A stretch of DNA of 64,000 nucleotides from Arthrobacter sp. zg-Y1110 (GTDB lineage: Bacteria; Actinomycetota; Actinomycetes; Actinomycetales; Micrococcaceae), in NCBI RefSeq assembly GCF_025244865.1, contig NZ_CP104272.1:1984001-2048000 (forward strand), given 5' to 3'. The position numbers and the translations under genes are program-made. The notes beneath the pieces are model-generated. The model ran no database searches and was not told the origin of the DNA. It was given only the letters and a program-made list of their open reading frames with translations. The number at the start of each line of letters is the position of its first letter. Within the stretch, counting starts at the first letter, position 1. Positions 25,709 through 32,182 of the stretch are shown one piece after another.

Positions 25709-26722
25709 TTACTTGCCCAGGTTCACGACCATCTTGCCCTTGTTGGCGCCCTTCATCAGGTCGATGAAGGCCTGCGGGGAGTTTTCGAGCCCGTCCACGA
25801 ACGTTTCGTCGTAGCGGACCAGGCCTTCCTGCAGCCAGCCGGTCATCAGGGAGGCAAACTCGTCGGCGTACTGGTTGTAGCTGCCCACGAGGAACCCCCG
25901 GAGCGTGATTTCCTTGCCGATGGCAATGGCGAGGTTCCGCGGGCCGACGGGCGCATCGTTGTACTGCGAGATGGCACCGCACATGGCGATCCGGCCGAAC
26001 TTGTTCATCACCGACAGGGCAGCTTCGAGGTGCTCGCCGCCCACGTTGTCGAAGTAGACGTCAATGCCGTCGGCACCGGCGGCCTTCTTCAGCGCATCCT
26101 TCACGGGACCGTCGTGGTAGTTGAACGCCTCGTCGAAGCCCAGGTCCAGCAGCCGCTGGACCTTTTCGGCGGAACCGGCACTGCCGATGACCTTCTTGGC
26201 ACCCATGGCCTTGGCGATCTGCCCGACCAGCGAACCCACGGCGCCCGCGGCACCCGAGACGAAGACGACGTCGCCTTCCCGAAACTCCGCCACCTTGGTC
26301 AGGCCGGCATAGGCCGTCTGGCCGGTCATGCCCAAAACCCCGAGGTACGCGCTGGCCGGAGCGGCATCCGTATCGATGACACGGGCACGGCGCCCGTCAA
26401 GGATGGCATAGTCGCGCCAGCCGAGACCGTGCAGCACCTTGTCCCCCGGCTTGTGCTCCGGTGAGCGTGACTCCACGACTTCACCGACGGCGCCGCCTTC
26501 CAGCGGTTCGTCGAGCTGGAACGGCGGTACATAGGACTTGGCGTCATTCATCCGGCCGCGCATGTACGGGTCCACGGACATGTGCAGGTTGCGGACCAGG
26601 ACCTGGCCCTCCTGCAGTTCGGGTACCGGTACCTCCGCCAGGCGGAAGTTCTGCTCCGTCGGCCACCCTTCGGGGCGGGAAGCAAGCTGGATTTCGCGGC
26701 CGGTTTCGGGGTAACTGCTCAT
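25709..26722 (-). CDS. NADP-dependent MDR oxidoreductase (CurA-like)
   Basis: 337 residues, zinc-free medium-chain reductase of the leukotriene-B4 dehydrogenase/curcumin reductase type. Motifs: VDPYMRGRMNDAKSY, then the NADP-binding GAAGAVGSLVGQIAKAMGA and DVYFDNVGGEHLEAAL. It reduces alpha,beta-unsaturated carbonyls at the C=C bond. It lies 68 bases downstream of an OhrR-type regulator on the same strand, behind a perfect OhrR-like palindrome, which suggests induction by organic peroxides or reactive electrophiles. Converges with the glycosyltransferase with three bases between stops. Confidence 0.92.
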   Translation of the reverse strand: MSSYPETGREIQLASRPEGWPTEQNFRLAEVPVPELQEGQVLVRNLHMSVDPYMRGRMNDAKSYVPPFQLDEPLEGGAVGEVVESRSPEHKPGDKVLHGLGWRDYAILDGRRARVIDTDAAPASAYLGVLGMTGQTAYAGLTKVAEFREGDVVFVSGAAGAVGSLVGQIAKAMGAKKVIGSAGSAEKVQRLLDLGFDEAFNYHDGPVKDALKKAAGADGIDVYFDNVGGEHLEAALSVMNKFGRIAMCGAISQYNDAPVGPRNLAIAIGKEITLRGFLVGSYNQYADEFASLMTGWLQEGLVRYDETFVDGLENSPQAFIDLMKGANKGKMVVNLGK

Positions 26723-26756
26723 GGAATGAACCTTACTGTCGGGGTTGATGGTCAGT

Positions 26757-26804
26757 ATTTACTTCGCCACGGCTCTATTTCGCCACGGTGCTATTTCGCC
26801 ACGG
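26757..26804. repeat. Three tandem 16-bp units at the ohrR 3' end
   Basis: Units 26757-26772, 26773-26788 and 26789-26804 share TTCGCCACGG, with CTATTTCGCCACGG identical in the last two. The right-most unit encodes the last residues and stop of OhrR; the other two are copies beyond the stop. Because 16 is not a multiple of three the copies do not lengthen the protein. Confidence 0.85.
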
Positions 26805-27225
26805 CCTGCCGCAGCGCGGCAGTGACCTTGGCGAGGGTGTCCTGCAGGCTCTCCAGGTCCTGCGGTGCCAGTCCGGCGGAGGCTGCGAGCCGGTCCGGCA
26901 GGTTCCTCGCGTCATGTTCGAGCGCGCGGCCGGCATCCGTCAGATGGATACGGACGCGCCTTTCGTCCTCGACGGCACGACGGCGCTGCACCAGGTCCGC
27001 TGCCTCCAGCCGCTTGAGCAGCGGCGAAAGCGTGCCGGAATCCAGGTCCAGCGCCTCCCCCAGGTCCCGGACGCTTTGGGCGTCCTTCTCCCAGAGCAGC
27101 GACATCACCAGGTACTGCGGGTAGGTCAGCCCCATCTCTTCAAGCATCGGACGATAGAGGGCCGTGGCCGCCCGGGAGGCGGAGTACAGCGAGAAGCACA
27201 CCTGTCGCTGTAGGGATTCGTTCAT
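26791..27225 (-). CDS. OhrR-type MarR peroxide-sensing repressor
   Basis: 144 residues from ATG 27225 (MNESLQRQVCFSLYSASRA). Winged-helix MarR fold with LTYPQYLVMSLLWE and recognition region LDLDSGTLSPLLKRLEAADLV; wing RRAVEDERRVRIHLT. The Cys in QVCFSLYSASR aligns with the reactive Cys of OhrR, which is oxidised by organic hydroperoxides to release DNA; the Tyr pair in the TYPQY region also fits. No ohr peroxidase gene is beside it; the downstream gene is a CurA-like reductase. A 17-bp palindrome 14 bases upstream of the start is its likely operator. Confidence 0.88.
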   Translation of the reverse strand: MNESLQRQVCFSLYSASRAATALYRPMLEEMGLTYPQYLVMSLLWEKDAQSVRDLGEALDLDSGTLSPLLKRLEAADLVQRRRAVEDERRVRIHLTDAGRALEHDARNLPDRLAASAGLAPQDLESLQDTLAKVTAALRQAVAK

Positions 27226-27239
27226 GGACCCACCGTAGG

Positions 27240-27256
27240 GCACAATTCAATTGTGC
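27240..27256. promoter_or_regulatory. OhrR-type operator palindrome
   Basis: GCACAATTCAATTGTGC is a perfect palindrome around a central base and matches the known OhrR half-site pattern (ACAATT...AATTGT). It lies just upstream of the ohrR start and in the divergent region before the phosphotransferase gene, so it can control ohrR and its downstream reductase. Confidence 0.8.
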
Positions 27257-27331
27257 ACAACCTGTTTCCGGTCGGCGCGCTGGATGCGCCCTTACCTGTT
27301 TCGACACAGGTGCTGCCCTAGGCTGTTCCGA

Positions 27332-28303
27332 ATGCAGAGCATCCCCGATTACCGCCGCACGGCCGCCAGGCGTTCCTGGGACGGGTTGCCGGCAGTCCTG
27401 CAGTCGCGGTTCAGAACATACCTGGGCGGCAGGATCACGTCGGTGCAGCCGGCGGGCGGCGGCTTCACGCCGGGTTTCGCTGCGGTTCTCGGGAACGACG
27501 CCGGGGCGCGCGTCTTCGTGAAGGCGGCACCGGCGTCGGACGCTGTCACTTATCCGTCATACGTGCGTGAATCGCAGGTGGTGCCTTTGATGCCCGCGAA
27601 CATGCCCATGCCGGCGCTGCTTGCCGCGGAATGCCTAGCGGCGAAAGGTACCGACTGGCAGCTGCTCGCTTACGAGGCGGTGGACGGACACATGCCCGGC
27701 CAGCCGTGGACCAGCGCCGAGCTCCTGGCGGTCGAGGACTCCTGCAACACCGCCGCCGGCCTCTTGGTGGGCTTCCCGCGCGGTGCAGCCGGCCGCCCAG
27801 TTACAGAAGATATGGCCCGGATACCCTCCACTTTCGAGCCGGTAGCCGGGGGCGGTCCGGCGCCGTGGTTCCTGCCGACACTGAGTGCCGCACAGGCACG
27901 GATGTTTTCCGAGCTGCTGGAACTGTGCCCCGTAGCACTGGCAGGTGATGCAGTCCTTCACGGGGACCTGCGCCCGGACAATATCCTGGTCACCTCCGGG
28001 CGGGCACTGTTCTGCGACTGGAATTTCCTCGGGACCGGCGCTCCCTGGCTGGACTGGGTCGGGGTACTCCCCTACGTGCGTGGTGACGGGTTCGACGCCG
28101 ACGCCGAACTCCGGCGGTCGGCGCTTACCCGGGACGTTCCGGCTGACCATATTGACGCGTGGCTGGCGTCGCTGCTCAACTGCATGATCGACTCGGGCTG
28201 CAAGCCCGAGGTGGAATCCAGTCCGCACCTGCGCAGCCACGGCCGGCATACCGCACGGTTGATCTACGCATGGCTGGCCGCCCGGCGGGGGCTTGCCGGG
28301 TGA
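27332..28303 (+). CDS. Aminoglycoside phosphotransferase-family (APH) kinase-like protein
   Basis: 323 residues from ATG 27332 (MQSIPDYRRTAARRSW); an upstream extension to 27251 would run through the OhrR operator. The Brenner/catalytic loop VLHGDLRPDNILV and the metal-binding FCDWNF (DFG equivalent) are intact, and an N-terminal Lys (RVFVKAAP) can bind ATP. Such proteins phosphorylate antibiotics or small metabolites; chromosomal actinobacterial members are mostly uncharacterised. It is divergent from ohrR. No resistance spectrum can be inferred. Confidence 0.85.
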   Translation: MQSIPDYRRTAARRSWDGLPAVLQSRFRTYLGGRITSVQPAGGGFTPGFAAVLGNDAGARVFVKAAPASDAVTYPSYVRESQVVPLMPANMPMPALLAAECLAAKGTDWQLLAYEAVDGHMPGQPWTSAELLAVEDSCNTAAGLLVGFPRGAAGRPVTEDMARIPSTFEPVAGGGPAPWFLPTLSAAQARMFSELLELCPVALAGDAVLHGDLRPDNILVTSGRALFCDWNFLGTGAPWLDWVGVLPYVRGDGFDADAELRRSALTRDVPADHIDAWLASLLNCMIDSGCKPEVESSPHLRSHGRHTARLIYAWLAARRGLAG

Positions 28304-28492
28304 GGGCCGGTTGCGAGGCGAGGGCGGGCCGCCCAGCGAGGCTGCTAGTGGATTTCGAAGCGCGGCGGCAACGGCTCCGTCGCACCATTTGTGCCTGCTC
28401 GCCACCGTTCCGACTGCGCATAGCGCTCGATAAAAAATAGGTATTGAGTCGCGTAGTTTTGGCCTTTTACGCGATCAAACCGAACGCTAAAC

Positions 28493-28508
28493 TCGAACAC
28501 ATGTTCGA
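28493..28508 (+). promoter_or_regulatory. LexA (SOS) box
   Basis: TCGAACACATGTTCGA matches the Gram-positive/actinobacterial LexA consensus TCGAAC-N4-GTTCGA exactly. It overlaps the ATG (28501) of the DUF222 HNH gene, a placement known for related 13E12-repeat genes in mycobacteria. Confidence 0.88.
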
Positions 28509-30114
28509 ATATCTGCCGTCGGTTGATCATCATCGGAAGGGCCCGCTGGAGGCCCGATCCGCAGTGTTCGACGCCTGGGTGGAGTACCTGGCAGCTGAGT
28601 TCGAACCTAACTCCCTTCCGACGCCGGAGGGCTCAATTTCGGAAATCGCATCGGATTCGGAACTGATCGACCAGTTGCGGGTGCTTGAGGAACTGAAGGG
28701 TGCCGCTGCCGCAGCGCAGGCACGGATCGCAGCGGCCTTCGATGCCTCACAGCGGAGCAAGCAGGAACACGCCGGACTGCGGAAGGAAGAGTTGGGGCGT
28801 GGGGTAGCTTCACAGATCGCACTGGCCCGGCGGGAATCCGCCAACAAGGGCGGGCGGCTGCTCGGTTTGGCGAAAGTCCTGACCTCGGAGATGCCTCACA
28901 CCATGCAGGCCCTGTCCCTCGGGAAGATCAGTGAATGGCGGGCCACACTCCTGGTGCGCGAGACAGCTTGCCTCTCCCTCGAGGACCGCAAACAAGTGGA
29001 TGAAGAAGTGGCAGGTGATGCCGGCCTGCTGGAGTCCTTGGGTGACCGACAAATCATCGCCCGCGCCAAGGCTGCCGCATACCGATTGGACCCCCGGGCG
29101 GCAGTGAACCGCGCCGCGAAAGCAGCCTCTGAACGGTTTGTCTCCTGCCGTCCCGCGCCGGACACCATGACGTACCTCACCGGATTGCTGCCCGTGACGC
29201 AGGGAGTGGGCGTCTACGCAGCCCTTTCGCACGAGGCTGACCGGCTGCGCGCCGCCGGCGACCCAAGGGGGCGGGGCCAGATCATGGCGGATACCCTGGT
29301 GGAACGGGTCACCGGGTTGGGAGATGCAGGCTCGCCGAAGGTGGAGATCCAGCTGGTAATGACCGACCGGACCTTACTGGCAGGCGATTCCGAACCGGTC
29401 CTGGTACCCGGGTACGGCCCGGTTCCGGCGCAGTGGGCTAGAGATCTGGTTCGGCGCCGGAACAGCCGGCACCCGAGCAGCCGGAACCGGAGCAGGCGGG
29501 ACCGGACTAAGGACCAAGCCATGGGTGGCTCCGACAAGCACGCGGAATACTGGGTCCGGAGGCTGTACACGGCTCCGGACACCGGGGAGCTGGTGGCAAT
29601 GGATTCCCGCGCACGGCTGTTTCCCAAATCCCTCGCACGATTCATCGCGGCCCGGGACACTAGCTGCCGAATGCCCTGGTGCGGAGCACCAATCCGCCAT
29701 CTGGACCATATCCGCCCTCACAACCGCGGCGGACCCACCAGCGCATCCAACGGGCAGGCACTATGCGAGGCATGTAACCATGCAAAGGAAGCACCGGGAT
29801 GGAGTGCGGAACCAGTCCGAAGGAGCAGCCCGGAGCCCGAAGCAGACGTCGGCATCAACGAGGGCCTCGAAAAGCCGGTAAACGCAGCGACTGCAGGGCA
29901 CACGGTGGACACAACGACGCCGACCGGCCACACGTATCGTTCCACCGCTCCGCCCCTGCCCGGGACTGCGTTGCCCGGAACGGTGGCGTCCGGAACAGCA
30001 CCGCGGCCGGCACGCCCGCCAGAGAACCCGGCGGTTCCCCTGGCTGGTCCCCCGGCGCGTTCCCCGGACTCCCCAGTTGAAGCATGCATAGCGGATTTTG
30101 TCTGGGCAGCCTAA
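28501..30114 (+). CDS. DUF222/HNH endonuclease domain protein (13E12 type)
   Basis: 537 residues from ATG 28501 (MFEYLPSVDHHRKG); a frame extending to TTG 28444 crosses the SOS box and is unlikely. Residues ~50-330 are the DUF222 region (RIAAAFDASQRSKQEH; ALSLGKISEWRATLLVRET), then an HNH nuclease core with CRMPWCGAPIRHLDHIRPHN and ALCEACNHAKEAPGW, i.e. two Cys pairs and the H-D-H/N metal site. The C-terminal ~100 residues are a Thr/Pro-rich disordered tail. DNA-damage induction is indicated by the LexA box on the start codon; the biological role of these multicopy nucleases is unknown. Confidence 0.88.
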   Translation: MFEYLPSVDHHRKGPLEARSAVFDAWVEYLAAEFEPNSLPTPEGSISEIASDSELIDQLRVLEELKGAAAAAQARIAAAFDASQRSKQEHAGLRKEELGRGVASQIALARRESANKGGRLLGLAKVLTSEMPHTMQALSLGKISEWRATLLVRETACLSLEDRKQVDEEVAGDAGLLESLGDRQIIARAKAAAYRLDPRAAVNRAAKAASERFVSCRPAPDTMTYLTGLLPVTQGVGVYAALSHEADRLRAAGDPRGRGQIMADTLVERVTGLGDAGSPKVEIQLVMTDRTLLAGDSEPVLVPGYGPVPAQWARDLVRRRNSRHPSSRNRSRRDRTKDQAMGGSDKHAEYWVRRLYTAPDTGELVAMDSRARLFPKSLARFIAARDTSCRMPWCGAPIRHLDHIRPHNRGGPTSASNGQALCEACNHAKEAPGWSAEPVRRSSPEPEADVGINEGLEKPVNAATAGHTVDTTTPTGHTYRSTAPPLPGTALPGTVASGTAPRPARPPENPAVPLAGPPARSPDSPVEACIADFVWAA

Positions 30115-30231
30115 AGGCGAACCCCCGGAGGGCTGCCGCAGATGGAAGCGTGGCTATAGTGGCGGCCAACCAGCTAGCGACGGCCAATAAGCCAGTGGCC
30201 AACTCAGCGCTCACGGATCGGCTATGTCATT

Positions 30232-30334
30232 AGAAGGTGTGCCCGTGAAGCTTGGACCGCAGCTGCACCGCATCGGCTAATTGTCACCAGAAGGAGCACC
30301 CGTGAAGCTTGGACCGCACCTGCACCGCATCGGC
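30232..30334 (+). repeat. Duplicated start region of the MBL-fold gene
   Basis: Segments 30232-30277 and 30289-30334 match at 42 of 46 positions, 57 bases apart. Each carries an AGAAGG site, a GTG start and codons for a K-L-G-P-x-L-H-R-I-G start. The first copy ends in TAA, so it is a separate 11-codon ORF. Confidence 0.9.
30245..30280 (+). CDS. Upstream mini-ORF copied from the MBL gene N-terminus
   Basis: GTG 30245 to TAA 30280 encodes 11 residues, VKLGPQLHRIG, nearly identical to the real N-terminus VKLGPHLHRIG 57 bases downstream. Its ribosome site is weaker (AGAAGGTGT) than that of the gene (AGAAGGAGC). Whether it is translated, and so acts as an upstream ORF, cannot be told from sequence. 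Confidence 0.45.
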   Translation: MKLGPQLHRIG

Positions 30335-31039
30335 AACGACATAGTGGCCGCTTATCTGGTGGACACGGAGGACGGGATTACGGTGATCGACACCGGGCTC
30401 CCCGGGCACTGGAAGGATCTGCTCGCCGAACTGAAGTCCATGGGCCGAACCCTGGACGACATACGCGGGGTGGTCCTGACACACGGGGACAGTGACCACC
30501 TCGGCTTTGCCGAAAGACTGCGCCGGACCCAGAACGTGCCCGTCTTCATCCACTCCGAAGATGCAGATCGTGCTCGCGGCGGCAAGAAGCCGAAGCCTGC
30601 AATGGGCCCCATGCGGCCGGGTCCCGTGGTTCGGTTCTTCGCCTACGCGGTGCGCAAGCGTGGCTGGCGCACCACGTACCTCACCCGGGTCTCCGAGGTG
30701 GCGGACGGTGACGTCCTCCCGCTGCCGGGTGAACCGCGCGTCATAGACCTTCCGGGACACTCCCCGGGCAGCATTGCCGTGTATGTGCCGGTCGCGGATG
30801 CGGTCTTTGTCGGGGATGCCCTCACGACGCGTGATGTGCTGACTGGGCAGACCGGCATTCGGCCCGCGCCGTTCACCGATGACCCTGCATTAGCCCTGAA
30901 GTCCCTGAATCGGCTGGCCGGCATCGAGGCCACATGGGTGCTCCCCGGACACGGGGCTCCCTGGCGCGGGAACCCGGGCGAGGTTCAGGAGCTGGCACGC
31001 CTGGCGGCAGCGTGGACAGGCCACCCTGGCAGACGCTGA
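30302..31039 (+). CDS. Metallo-beta-lactamase-fold hydrolase
   Basis: 245 residues from GTG 30302, preceded by AGGAG; the earlier in-frame start at 30281 lacks a site. MBL signature THGDSDHLG (HxxxDH form, with Gly replacing the second His of HxHxDH), downstream DLPGHSPGSIAVY, VFVGDALTT and WVLPGHGAP supply the remaining metal ligands. Related proteins hydrolyse thioesters or lactones; substrate unknown. Its start region is duplicated upstream. The loss of one metal-1 His should be checked as it could lower zinc occupancy. Confidence 0.85.
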   Translation: MKLGPHLHRIGNDIVAAYLVDTEDGITVIDTGLPGHWKDLLAELKSMGRTLDDIRGVVLTHGDSDHLGFAERLRRTQNVPVFIHSEDADRARGGKKPKPAMGPMRPGPVVRFFAYAVRKRGWRTTYLTRVSEVADGDVLPLPGEPRVIDLPGHSPGSIAVYVPVADAVFVGDALTTRDVLTGQTGIRPAPFTDDPALALKSLNRLAGIEATWVLPGHGAPWRGNPGEVQELARLAAAWTGHPGRR

Positions 31040-31068
31040 GACCACAAACTCACCATCCGAAAAAGTAG

Positions 31069-31095
31069 TTGGCACTCGCCCCATGAGAGTGCTAA
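31069..31095 (+). promoter_or_regulatory. CIRCE element (HrcA operator)
   Basis: TTGGCACTC-N9-GAGTGCTAA differs at one position from the CIRCE consensus TTAGCACTC-N9-GAGTGCTAA. Its left end doubles as a -35 (TTGGCA, 31069-31074) and TAATCT at 31093-31098 fits a -10 with 18-base spacing, so HrcA binding would block the hsp20 promoter. Confidence 0.92.
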
Positions 31096-31106
31096 TCTCA
31101 TTTCGC

Positions 31107-31131
31107 AAGTTGAGTGTTGCTGACTCAACTT
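31107..31131 (+). promoter_or_regulatory. HAIR element (HspR operator)
   Basis: AAGTTGAGT-N7-ACTCAACTT is a perfect 9-bp inverted repeat with the 7-base spacing of HAIR (consensus CTTGAGT-N7-ACTCAAG). It lies just downstream of the CIRCE-overlapped promoter and before the hsp20 start. Confidence 0.88.
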
Positions 31132-31188
31132 TGGAACTGAAATTCGGCACCGCTGAAAAGCGATCACGTTGAAGGAGTTGGTACCACC

Positions 31189-31665
31189 ATGGCTATGAAG
31201 TTTGATCCGTTCCAGGAACTGGACCGCATGGCTCAGGCACTGCGTGGCGAGGGAACCCTGCGCGGCATGCCCATGGACCTCTACCGGCAAGGCGACCAGT
31301 ACATCCTCGCAGCAGATCTCCCCGGAATCGACCCCGGATCCATCGACATTGACGTCGACGGCCAGCTGCTGACAATCCGGGCCCAGCGCACACTGCAGAA
31401 CACGGACGGGGTCAAGTGGCTCACCCGCGAACGCGAAAGCGGTTCCTTCCTGCGCCAGCTGAACCTCGGCCAGGGGATCGACACTGAGCAGATTTCGGCC
31501 CAGTACGAGAACGGCGTCCTCAGTGTCATCATCCCGGTGGTGGAGCGGGCCAAGCCCCGTAAGATCGCCGTCCAAACCTCTGCGGAAGGTTCCGCCATCA
31601 ACGGCGAAACAGTCGAAGGCAACAGCGCAGTCGAAGGCAACGACCGTGAAACCGTTGGGGCCTAA
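31189..31665 (+). CDS. Hsp20/alpha-crystallin small heat-shock protein
   Basis: 158 residues. Short N-terminal arm (MAMKFDPFQELDRMAQAL), alpha-crystallin domain from MPMDLYRQGDQYILAADLPG to VLSVIIPVVERAKPRKIAV, with the usual LPG and late VLSVIIP (I-x-I/V-type) motifs, and an acidic tail with two short repeats (ETVEGN, SAVEGN). An ATP-independent holdase that keeps unfolded proteins soluble. AAGGAG lies about ten bases before ATG. Single-gene transcript ending at a strong terminator. Controlled by both HrcA and HspR operators upstream. Confidence 0.95.
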   Translation: MAMKFDPFQELDRMAQALRGEGTLRGMPMDLYRQGDQYILAADLPGIDPGSIDIDVDGQLLTIRAQRTLQNTDGVKWLTRERESGSFLRQLNLGQGIDTEQISAQYENGVLSVIIPVVERAKPRKIAVQTSAEGSAINGETVEGNSAVEGNDRETVGA

Positions 31666-31687
31666 TCCCTGACTCCATTTCCTGCGA

Positions 31688-31717
31688 CGAAGGGCTCCGG
31701 AAATCCGGAGCCCTTCG
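31688..31717 (+). terminator. Intrinsic terminator of hsp20
   Basis: CGAAGGGCTCCGG and CCGGAGCCCTTCG form a 13-bp perfect stem with an AAAT loop, 22 bases after the hsp20 stop, followed by TTGT. Confidence 0.88.
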
Positions 31718-31812
31718 TTGTACCCGCCACCGGTGCACACCAGTGCACACCAGTGGCAAACTTCACCCCGATTCCGGTCAATTCCGCTTTCCGCGGGGCG
31801 GGATACTGGGAA

Positions 31813-32055
31813 ATGTACGTCATGAAACGGATCGGCCCGGGCAAGAGAGTGGGCAGTCACAGCTGCAGTCACCAGGTCCCGGCGGCCGGGAAAGGGGACG
31901 CAGCAGTGAGGCTGCCCACGGTCAATCATCGGTACCGGATGATCCACGGAGTACCCCGTGGATTCTTGGGCCGGTTGTCCCGGTTGGGCGGCGCCGCCCA
32001 GCTGGCATTGCTTTCCCTCCTCGGTGCCAGCGCGGTCCTGCTCGAGCTGCTGTAA
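31813..32055 (+). CDS. Possible small membrane protein
   Basis: An 80-codon frame from ATG 31813 (MYVMKRIGPGKRVG) to TAA 32055; an ATG at 31753 would add 20 residues. The last ~22 residues (AAQLALLSLLGASAVLLELL) could form one membrane helix, preceded by positively charged residues. No good ribosome site and no family. The end of the frame is duplicated just downstream. Weakly supported. Confidence 0.25.
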   Translation: MYVMKRIGPGKRVGSHSCSHQVPAAGKGDAAVRLPTVNHRYRMIHGVPRGFLGRLSRLGGAAQLALLSLLGASAVLLELL

Positions 32056-32098
32056 GTAGGAACTAACTGCGGGAACTCGAGCTGCCGTAAGTAAGAAC
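32041..32098. repeat. Direct repeat spanning a stop codon
   Basis: 32041-32063 and 32076-32098 are 23-base copies with two mismatches; each holds CTCGAGCTG followed by GTAAGTA. The first copy includes the stop codon of the possible 80-residue ORF. Confidence 0.8.
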
Positions 32099-32113
32099 CG
32101 CTGCAGGAACTCG

Positions 32114-32166
32114 CTGCCGGACGCCTGAAGCTGCCGGACGCCTGGACCCAACCGGACGCCTGAAGC
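32114..32166. repeat. Three degenerate copies of CCGGACGCCTG
   Basis: CTGCCGGACGCCTGAAG at 32114-32130, a near copy at 32131-32147 and CCGGACGCCTGAAG at 32152-32165, in the short gap before the priA stop. No coding role apparent. Confidence 0.75.
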
Positions 32167-32182
32167 CAAGGACGCCAGGAAC

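Noticed and set aside
28444..28500. TTG extension of the HNH gene
   Set aside because: It would place the LexA box inside the coding region and lacks homology; ATG 28501 fits the known start context of such genes.
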